This document shows positions 6,588 through 10,522 of a stretch of 10,522 nt of DNA, one piece after another; within the stretch, counting starts at the first letter, position 1, and the number at the start of each line of letters is the position of its first letter. The stretch spans positions 1 to 10,522 of the forward strand of contig JAQTMD010000043.1 in NCBI GenBank assembly GCA_028714595.1. The letters are read 5' to 3'. The stretch is from Candidatus Omnitrophota bacterium (GTDB lineage Bacteria; Omnitrophota; Gorgyraeia; Gygaellales; Profunditerraquicolaceae). The notes beneath the pieces are model-generated. The model saw only the letters and a list, made by a program, of their open reading frames with translations. It was not told the origin of the DNA and made no database searches. Position numbers and translations under genes: made by a program.

Positions 6588-7879
6588 TAGTGACGCGGGC
6601 CGACATGCCTTTCGTCTCGGGCCTGCATGATATCGAATCCCTGCGGGTGGGGGTTCAGGCGATGACTACGCATGAAGGTTTCATACGCGAGCATAGTTCC
6701 ATCAAACCGATCACGTATGCGTCGCTTGAAGATTGCCTGTTGGCCCTGTCGGCCGGTAAGACGGAAGCCGTAGTTACCAATCTGGCCTCCGCCACTTACT
6801 GGATCCGGAAACTCAATTTGATCAATCTGAAGGTGGCTGCGCCGGCTTCTGCTGAGCTGGGAACTCTCCACTTCGCGGTCCGCAGGGACTGGCCCGAGCT
6901 GGCGACGATCCTTAACAAGGGTCTGGACCTGGTAACGCCGGACGAACAGCGGACGATCGAACAGCGCTGGGTCGCGGTGGAGTACAAGCCGGGCATTGAG
7001 CCGCGCGTGGTCTGGCGTATCGGCCTTCGCATCGCCTCTCTGGTGGCTCTCATTCTGGCCGCGATCCTCTTTTGGACCTACCGGCTCAATAAGGAAATAG
7101 CGCGGCGGCGGGAAATCGAGCGGATGCTGGCAATCGCCAAGGACCGCGCCGAATCCGCCGATCGTCTGAAGTCCGCGTTCCTGGCCACGATGTCGCACGA
7201 GTTGCGCACGCCGCTTAACTCCATCATCGGCTTCACCGGCCTCCTGTTGCAGGGCCTGGCCGGGCCGTTGAACACGGAGCAGGCCAAGCAGTTGGGCATG
7301 GTCAAAGAAAGCGGGCAGCATCTGTTGGCCCTTATCAATGACGTGCTGGATATCTCCAAGATCGAGGCCGGCCAGCTCGAGATCATTGACGCGCCCTTTG
7401 ACGTGCCCGAGTCCGTTCGAAAGGTCGTGCAAACAATGATGCCGCTGGCCGACAAGAAACAGTTGAAGTTGACCGCGCAGATAGCTCCGGAGCTGGGCCG
7501 GATTACCAGCGACCGGCGGCGCGTGGAGCAGATTCTGCTGAATCTTCTGAGCAACGCAATCAAGTTTACCGGCCAGGGCAAGGTCACGCTGACCGCAGAG
7601 ATCGTGCCGGACACACGGGACGCTGCGCTTCGGGCGCTGCGCATTTCCGTGTCCGACACCGGCCCGGGCATCAAACGCGAGGATCTGGGCAAGCTGTTCC
7701 GACCCTTCCAGCAGCTTGACGCCGGCCTGACGCGACAGCACGAAGGGACCGGGCTGGGGCTGACCATCTGCAAGCGGCTGGCTGAGCGGCTGGGCGGCAC
7801 GATCACGGTTGAGAGCGAAAGCGGCAAAGGCAGCACGTTCCGGTTCACGCTGCCGATCCCTCCGGAAAGGCAATCATGA
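6515..7879 (+). CDS. BvgS-like sensor histidine kinase, C-terminal part (frameshifted gene)
   Basis: The real homology begins at about 6554 with FSKPYIRYQRVIVTR, which directly continues the interrupted second solute-binding domain; the residues from ATG 6515 to there are an artefact of frame. The domain ends near VAVEYKPG. A transmembrane helix follows (about residues 169-188 from 6515), then a HisKA domain with the phosphoacceptor in MSHELRTPLN (His228, codon 7196-7198). The HATPase_c domain shows the N box NLLSNAIKF, DTGPGI, and GTGLGL. Restoring one T near 6553 gives a single protein of about 813 residues without a PAS domain or internal receiver. If the shift is real, this half has no signal peptide. 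A GTG at 6590 lies 5 bases after AAAGGG, and a GTG at 6584 overlaps the TGA of the first half, so re-initiation is conceivable. The stop overlaps the next ATG (ATGA). Confidence 0.85.
   Translation: MHGLYKRTVHACGFSKPYIRYQRVIVTRADMPFVSGLHDIESLRVGVQAMTTHEGFIREHSSIKPITYASLEDCLLALSAGKTEAVVTNLASATYWIRKLNLINLKVAAPASAELGTLHFAVRRDWPELATILNKGLDLVTPDEQRTIEQRWVAVEYKPGIEPRVVWRIGLRIASLVALILAAILFWTYRLNKEIARRREIERMLAIAKDRAESADRLKSAFLATMSHELRTPLNSIIGFTGLLLQGLAGPLNTEQAKQLGMVKESGQHLLALINDVLDISKIEAGQLEIIDAPFDVPESVRKVVQTMMPLADKKQLKLTAQIAPELGRITSDRRRVEQILLNLLSNAIKFTGQGKVTLTAEIVPDTRDAALRALRISVSDTGPGIKREDLGKLFRPFQQLDAGLTRQHEGTGLGLTICKRLAERLGGTITVESESGKGSTFRFTLPIPPERQS
6553..6557 (+). other. Frameshift site in T5 run (one base missing)
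   Basis: Upstream of the five Ts the frame reads KERSMLAVF. Adding one T makes it continue as AVFSKPYIRYQRV, exactly the expected course of the solute-binding domain, with no residue lost. The break is therefore a one-base deletion in a homopolymer: a real mutation, a sequencing or assembly error, or less likely a -1 slip on TTT during translation. Confidence 0.85.
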
Positions 7880-8271
7880 CACGCACCATTCTTCTCATCG
7901 AAGACAATGAACAAAACCTCTACCTTGCGACATTTCTACTGGAACAGAAGGGTTACAAGGTGGTTCCGGCCCGAAGCGGTACTGAAGGGATCGCAACGGC
8001 CGCCCGGATCCTGCCCGACTTGATTATCCTCGACATCCAGCTGCCGCAGATGGACGGTTATGCCGTGGCGCGCGAATTAAGACAAAACCCGGACCTGAAG
8101 GCAGTGCCCATCGTAGCAGTGACTTCGTACGCGATGGTCGGCGACCGGGAGCGGACCCTGGAGGCCGGCTGCAACGGCTACATCGAGAAACCCATCAATC
8201 CCGACACGTTTATCGGCCAGATCGAACAATATCTGAAAGCCAATCTCCCGGAAGGAAGGACCGAACCATGA
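7876..8271 (+). CDS. Single-domain response regulator (CheY-like receiver)
   Basis: A 131-residue protein made only of a receiver domain. It has the acidic pair Glu9-Asp10 (LIEDNEQN), the phosphoacceptor Asp53 in ILDIQLPQMDG, Thr83 in AVTSY and Lys105 in IEKPI, so it should be competent for phosphotransfer. There is no output domain, so it must act by protein contact or as a relay intermediate. The ATG overlaps the kinase stop (ATGA), and AAAGG lies 5 bases before it. The most likely phosphodonor is the kinase encoded just upstream. Its opening DNEQN-Y motif recurs at the start of the next protein, suggesting the two receivers are related. Confidence 0.92.
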   Translation: MTRTILLIEDNEQNLYLATFLLEQKGYKVVPARSGTEGIATAARILPDLIILDIQLPQMDGYAVARELRQNPDLKAVPIVAVTSYAMVGDRERTLEAGCNGYIEKPINPDTFIGQIEQYLKANLPEGRTEP

Positions 8272-9950
8272 GCATTCTCATTGCGGATGATAACGAGCAG
8301 AACATTTATCAACTGCAGGTCCTGCTGGGGGGCAACGGCTTCCAGGTGGTCAGCTGCGCCAACGGGGTCGAGGCCCTGGCCAAGGCGCGCCAGGCCCCGC
8401 CGGACATTATCATCAGCGACATCCTGATGCCGTCGATGGACGGGTTCGCCTTGTGCCGTGAATGGAAGAAGGACGAACGCCTGCGGCATGTCCCGTTTAT
8501 CTTCTACACCGCGACCTATACCGATGAACGGGACCGGGAATTCGCGCTCAATCTCGGCGCGGAGGATTTTCTCTCCAAGCCGCAGGAGCCGGATGTCTTC
8601 GTGCAAAAGATCAGGGAGATCATCGGCCGGGTCCGGCCTCCGTCCGTTGCCGGGCCGGCCGGCGTTCAGAGCGAAGCGCCGCAGAAAGAAGAGATTGCCT
8701 TTCTGAAACAGTACAACGAGACGCTCATCCACAAGCTGGAAACGAAGATGGAACAGCTGGAGCAGACCAACCGGAAACTGGAGCGCGACATTATCGAGCG
8801 CCAGCGGATAGAGGAGGAGCTGGCGTTCAAGGCAATGCTCCTTGAGTCCAGCGCGGAAACGTCCATTGACGGGGTATTGGCCGTTGACAGCGCGAGCCAC
8901 GTTATCCTTACGAACAAACGTTTCAGCGAATTATGGAAAATACCCGAGCATATTATAAACGAAAATAACGATATCAGGATACTGGAATACACTTTGAAAC
9001 AGTTGAAGGATCCGGAAGAGTTCAGCCGTAAAGTCACGTATCTTTACGAACATGCGGATGAGAAGAGCAGGGATGAGATAGAATTTTCCGACGGGAGATG
9101 TTTCGACAGGTACTCTTCGCCGCTGCGCGGCGCCGACGGAAAATACTACGGCAGGGTCTGGTATTTCCGCGACATCACCGAGCGCAAAAAAGCGGAAGAG
9201 TCGCTTAAACGGGCGTATAAAGAACTGCAGGAGACCCAGGCCCAGTTGCTCCAGAGCAATAAAATGTCGGCCCTGGGGCAGATGGCAAGCGGGGTCGCGC
9301 ATGAACTCAATAATCCCCTGACCGGGGTCCTGAACAATCTGCAGTTGATCGAACTGGAGGCAAAGGAAAAGAAAGATTTCAGCATCGGCGAGTTCGAAGA
9401 GTTGAGCAAGGTTGCCGAGGACTCGGCGTTACGCTGCAAAAAGATCACCCAGTCCCTGCTGGAATTCGCGCATACGGCAAAAGGGATTTTAGTCCCCCTC
9501 TCCGCAAACGAAGTCATCGGCAAGACGCTTGACCTGGTCAGGCACGAGTTGGGACTGGGCAACATCACCTTCCGGGAGGAATTTTCCCCGGACCTGCCCC
9601 GGATCCAGGGAGATGAGCAATTGCTCCAGCAGGTCATCTATGGTTTGATCGTCAATGCCAAGTGGGCCATCGAGAAGAAGTCGAAAGAAGGAGGCGTTAT
9701 CACCGTTAAGACAAGCCTTGACCCCGCAGATAAGGCCGTGGCCATAGCGATCTCCGATACCGGCATCGGTATCTCCCCGGAGAACATGCCCAAGCTGTTT
9801 ACTCCTTATTTTACGACCAAGGATGTCGGGGAAGGGACCGGGCTGGGGCTGGCCTTGTTTTATAGTATCATCAAAAGCCACAAAGGCGACATAGCCGTGG
9901 AGAGCCGGGTCGGCGAAGGCACGACCTTCAACATAAGACTTCCGTATTGA
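8268..9950 (+). CDS. Hybrid REC-PAS-histidine kinase
   Basis: A 560-residue soluble protein with no membrane segment. Residues 1 to about 122 are an N-terminal receiver (ADDNEQN, phosphoacceptor Asp51 in IISDILMPSMDG, Thr81, Lys104). About 143-187 form a charged coiled coil. About 188-305 are a PAS domain (DGVLAVDSASHVILTNKRFSELW, ending YFRDITERKKAEE). HisKA has His345 in GVAHELNNPL. HATPase_c has the N box with Asn463, SDTGIGI, and GEGTGLGLAL. Kinases with a leading receiver are typically switched by phosphorylation from another kinase, so this protein may be the second stage of a relay that begins with the membrane kinase upstream. The start is coupled to the previous stop by ATGA, with GGAAGGA 7 bases before it. 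Its own target regulator is not in view. Confidence 0.92.
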   Translation: MSILIADDNEQNIYQLQVLLGGNGFQVVSCANGVEALAKARQAPPDIIISDILMPSMDGFALCREWKKDERLRHVPFIFYTATYTDERDREFALNLGAEDFLSKPQEPDVFVQKIREIIGRVRPPSVAGPAGVQSEAPQKEEIAFLKQYNETLIHKLETKMEQLEQTNRKLERDIIERQRIEEELAFKAMLLESSAETSIDGVLAVDSASHVILTNKRFSELWKIPEHIINENNDIRILEYTLKQLKDPEEFSRKVTYLYEHADEKSRDEIEFSDGRCFDRYSSPLRGADGKYYGRVWYFRDITERKKAEESLKRAYKELQETQAQLLQSNKMSALGQMASGVAHELNNPLTGVLNNLQLIELEAKEKKDFSIGEFEELSKVAEDSALRCKKITQSLLEFAHTAKGILVPLSANEVIGKTLDLVRHELGLGNITFREEFSPDLPRIQGDEQLLQQVIYGLIVNAKWAIEKKSKEGGVITVKTSLDPADKAVAIAISDTGIGISPENMPKLFTPYFTTKDVGEGTGLGLALFYSIIKSHKGDIAVESRVGEGTTFNIRLPY

Positions 9951-9991
9951 TCCTTACTTGTTGTATCGTTGGAATCCATGAAAAGAATCTG

Positions 9992-10522
9992 ATGCCTATG
10001 CGTCCGGAAATAAAAAAGCGGTTATATGTGTTCGCCATAACCGTTTTTTTAATTTCCGGCTGCGCAAGCGCCCGCCACGCCGTGCCGCTCGAGTCCCTGA
10101 GCAGTGCCCGGGTCTTCGGGATGCAGGACATCCGGGCGCTCAGCGGCTGCCCGAGCGATTCTTTCAAGAAGGATTTTGCCTCCCTGCTGGGGCAGGAAAA
10201 AGAGGCGGCCTCCAATCCCGGGGCCGGCAGGGAATATGCCGTTCTTGTTATTTCGGGAGGGGGCTCAAACGGCGCGTACGGGGCAGGGCTCTTGTGCGGA
10301 TGGTCGCAGGCCGGGACGCGGCCGGTCTTTAAGATCGTCACCGGCATAAGCACCGGGGCGATCATCGCTCCCATAGCCTTTCTGGGGAGCGGTTATGACG
10401 ACAGGCTGAAAGAGTTCTACACCAGGTATTCGGCGAGAGATATTGCGCGGATACGCTTCCCCTTTAATAATTCATTTGCCAGCAGCCGGCCCCTGGAGCG
10501 CCTTATTGAGCGGCATTTTGAC
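9992..10522 (+). CDS. Patatin-like phospholipase, lipoprotein (partial, 3' end outside window)
   Basis: The frame is open to the window edge, giving 177 codons. Numbered from ATG 9992, a basic start and a hydrophobic stretch lead to FLISGCAS, a lipoprotein signal with lipid-bearing Cys24. Further on, VLVISGGGSNGAYGAGLL (GGGSNG at 89-94) is the patatin oxyanion-hole loop. TGISTGA carries the nucleophile Ser120 of the GxSxG elbow. The catalytic Asp motif lies beyond the window. Such proteins are serine lipid acyl hydrolases; this one is expected to be membrane anchored on the periplasmic side. ATG 9998 is an equally possible start. Neither has a strong ribosome-binding site, though AAAAGAA lies before 9992. 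A long inverted repeat covers its signal-peptide codons. Confidence 0.85.
   Translation, partial: MPMRPEIKKRLYVFAITVFLISGCASARHAVPLESLSSARVFGMQDIRALSGCPSDSFKKDFASLLGQEKEAASNPGAGREYAVLVISGGGSNGAYGAGLLCGWSQAGTRPVFKIVTGISTGAIIAPIAFLGSGYDDRLKEFYTRYSARDIARIRFPFNNSFASSRPLERLIERHFD
10004..10059. terminator. Bidirectional terminator-like inverted repeat inside patatin signal-peptide codons
   Basis: The left arm 10004-10025 (CCGGAAAT, six A, G, CGGTTAT) is the reverse complement of the right arm 10037-10059 (ATAACCG, seven T, AATTTCCGG), apart from one extra base and one G-T pair. The loop is 11 bases. The core is a 7-bp stem flanked by an A-run and a T-run, the form of a bidirectional intrinsic terminator. 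It could end the signalling operon transcript, yet it lies within the next gene, 4 bases after ATG 9998. Confidence 0.6.

Noticed and set aside
6404..7873. Long minus-strand open frame (489 codons) opposite the sensor kinase
   Set aside because: The plus strand carries clear kinase motifs over the same bases, and the minus product has no recognisable domain. It is a GC-rich antisense shadow.
8178..8900. Minus-strand open frame of 240 codons
   Set aside because: It lies opposite the receiver and coiled-coil codons of the hybrid kinase and has no domain signature or suitable ribosome-binding site.
1..10522. tRNA, rRNA, CRISPR arrays, insertion sequences, attachment sites
   Set aside because: No cloverleaf, rRNA block, regularly spaced repeats, transposase or integrase frame, or flanking direct repeats were seen on reading through.

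Overview
The window (roughly mid-50s % G+C by eye) is densely packed, with every supported gene on the + strand. It comes from a diderm bacterium: there is an outer-membrane barrel protein, two apparent lipoproteins, several Sec signal peptides and a C-terminal sorting module. The mix of gene types, plus an extended -10 promoter (TGn-TATAAT), fits an uncultivated lineage such as Omnitrophota. That placement is an inference from style, not proof. No tRNA, rRNA, CRISPR array, insertion sequence or integrase was seen.

Layout. (a) 1-4540 looks like one run of tightly spaced genes: the 3' end of a BaiN/HI0933-type flavoprotein; an in-frame fusion of a Maf nucleotide pyrophosphatase to an M48 metalloprotease with its own internal lipoprotein signal; a secreted GH39/PslG-like clan-A glycoside hydrolase; and a secreted TIG plus beta-helix protein ending in a CFI-box-CTERM-like tail. 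(b) 4541-4726 is the main regulatory interval. It holds an extended -10 promoter, a short leader with a possible tiny ORF, and a terminator hairpin before the next gene. (c) 4727-9950 holds a DUF2490-type outer-membrane protein, then a signalling cluster: a BvgS-like two-sensor histidine kinase split by a one-base frameshift, a lone receiver protein, and a REC-PAS-histidine kinase. The last three are linked by ATGA overlaps. (d) From 9992 to the window end is the start of a patatin-like lipoprotein phospholipase. Its signal-peptide codons contain a long inverted repeat that looks like a bidirectional terminator.

How the genes may work together (inference): the two secreted polysaccharide-type proteins suggest extracellular glycan processing. 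The signalling cluster has two periplasmic solute-binding modules, two kinases and two receivers but no DNA-binding output domain in view, so its effector must be elsewhere or act through protein contacts. The least ordinary items are the Maf-M48 fusion, the terminator-like repeat inside the patatin signal peptide, the attenuator-like leader before the DUF2490 gene, and the palindromic duplication that supplies the last codons of the flavoprotein.
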